From positions 14,074,001-14,138,000 of the forward strand of contig OZ020484.1 in assembly GCA_963971405.1 (NCBI GenBank): 64,000 bases of DNA, given 5' to 3'. This document shows positions 62,923-64,000 of the stretch, one piece after another. Every line of letters starts with the position of its first letter. Positions within the stretch are counted from its first letter, which is position 1. The DNA comes from Psococerastis gibbosa. Taxonomy: Eukaryota; Arthropoda; Insecta; Psocodea; Psocidae. Under the pieces are notes generated by a model. It did no database searches, had not been told where the DNA came from, and worked only from the letters and a program-made list of their open reading frames with translations. The translations under genes and the position numbers were made by a program.

Positions 62923-64000
62923 TGAATAAGCCCCTTTACAAATTCTCTCAAAGTGAAATAAGCTGTCATTTTTAAACTTAACGACAAACCCGATGCCAAT
63001 CAGAAAGCCTTAAATGGAATCTGCCGGACAACCACCTAACATACGGTACAGTAGTTAGTCGAGATAAGACAACGAAAATGTACGGACAGCTGATGCCGCG
63101 ATGGTTCACCAGTCAGTCACTGATCCTAAAAATAATGTAATGAATAAACAATTACGAGAAATTCATCCTTGACGTTGTTCCAGGCTTGATTGACAAGCTT
63201 GATAATCTATAAAATAATAACCTCGACTCTTTGCCAGCGGCTGCTTTACGGTGATTTAAACAAGGAATTTACCATGGTTCTCCACTGTTTATGGATACTA
63301 TCATACCTGTATACAGACTGGAGCTTGTTTGAATTTTCGGAATCGTAGTTATCTGTACCGCCCTCCTACTACTGCCCATAATTTGTTGGTTTCTAGGTAA
63401 TTGTATATCATGCTGTAATTGCCTGCTAACAACTATCAATTAAGCATCAATTTAAGGTAGTTGCTTAGGACTTATGGGCGCTATTGACAATGTTTATTGG
63501 TGATTATGCTGTTCATATATATTTACAATAACGATTAAATTTCAAAGTGGACTCCATCATTTTTTTAAAAGAACCGGTCCGAGTTTACTCGAACATGCTT
63601 TCCTATTTATCAATTAGTATAGGTATATGAGTACATGTATGTCGACATTGATGGCAAGGTTGTAGCGTGCTTGAACTTGTGTGAGTCTCTCTATGCCATA
63701 GCTTCGGAGACATGTCGTAACTCAACACTGGTACTAACCTACGGAGGCGACTGAATTTCATTTAAAAAAATACTTGCAAATGGACGAAGAAACCTATCTG
63801 AAACTATTATGTCTGGTCACTCGTTAGTCGTTTCATTAATAGGTAGGCGGAAATGTCATTTGATGTTCTGGAATCGTCAGGAATCGTTCACAGTACGAAA
63901 TATCGTAAATTGAGAACTGATGTGTAACAAAAGTTCTCTGTTTTTCTTCAGGAGCTGCCACCCACGGTCAGTTTCATAGAAGCGTCAGCTGTCAGTTAAA
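62923..64000. other. Mostly unrecognised; one dispersed repeat
   Basis: 63638-63755 is a third, diverged copy of the GCGAGTCTCTACAC repeat (GATGGCAAGGTTGTAG, TGAGTCTCT, GGAGACATGTCG). CCGGTCCGAGTTTACTCGAACATG at 63575-63598 is shared, inverted, with 13060-13083. Nothing else supported. Confidence 0.4.

Overview
The window looks like one 64 kb piece of an AT-rich, repeat-laden animal genome, most likely an arthropod. Two things point to arthropods. The single recognisable gene encodes an Egr/Stripe-type zinc-finger protein whose finger block reads like the insect Stripe version. The repeats (tRNA- and 5S-derived short retroposons, non-LTR tails, hAT-like and foldback MITEs) also fit. I cannot name the species. 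No bacterial-style operons, no CRISPR arrays and no viral genes were seen.

The gene lies on the minus strand and is split in two. Coding exon 1 (52459-52729, 90 codons plus one base) joins coding exon 2 (29529-30766) across a 21.7 kb intron with consensus GT/AG borders and matching phase 1. The joined protein is about 502 residues. It has three C2H2 fingers at residues 377-459 whose DNA-contact residues match the Zif268/Egr pattern. Just upstream of exon 1 sits a compact promoter: CRE, CRE-like site, inverted CCAAT, a perfect CArG/SRE box with an adjoining Ets core, a TATA-like box and a plausible start site near 52940. This is the layout expected of an immediate-early gene.

Region by region: 1-28.6 kb is intergenic DNA downstream of the gene, made largely of repeats. 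28.6-29.53 kb holds the likely 3' UTR. 30.77-52.46 kb is the intron, with at least six long inverted repeats, a decayed tandem array, SINEs and a LINE tail. 52.7-53.1 kb is 5' UTR and promoter. 53.1-64 kb is upstream intergenic DNA, again repeat-rich.

The repeat landscape is the most informative part of the window outside the gene. At least eight short hAT-like elements, most with G- or C-runs, have exact or 7/8-matching 8-bp target duplications, and three of them sit inside older repeats. A foldback family with AGGYGCCC or AGGCGGGG ends has five or six copies. A second foldback superfamily ends in CCAGCAGCCTGAT. Two copies of a (CTA)n-tailed retroposon with 12- and 13-bp exact target duplications have a body resembling 5S rRNA. 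A 192-bp-arm palindrome of about 98% arm identity lies in the intron. Three palindromes each have the same 12-mer, CCACGAAGTCAC, 11-14 bp outside one end.
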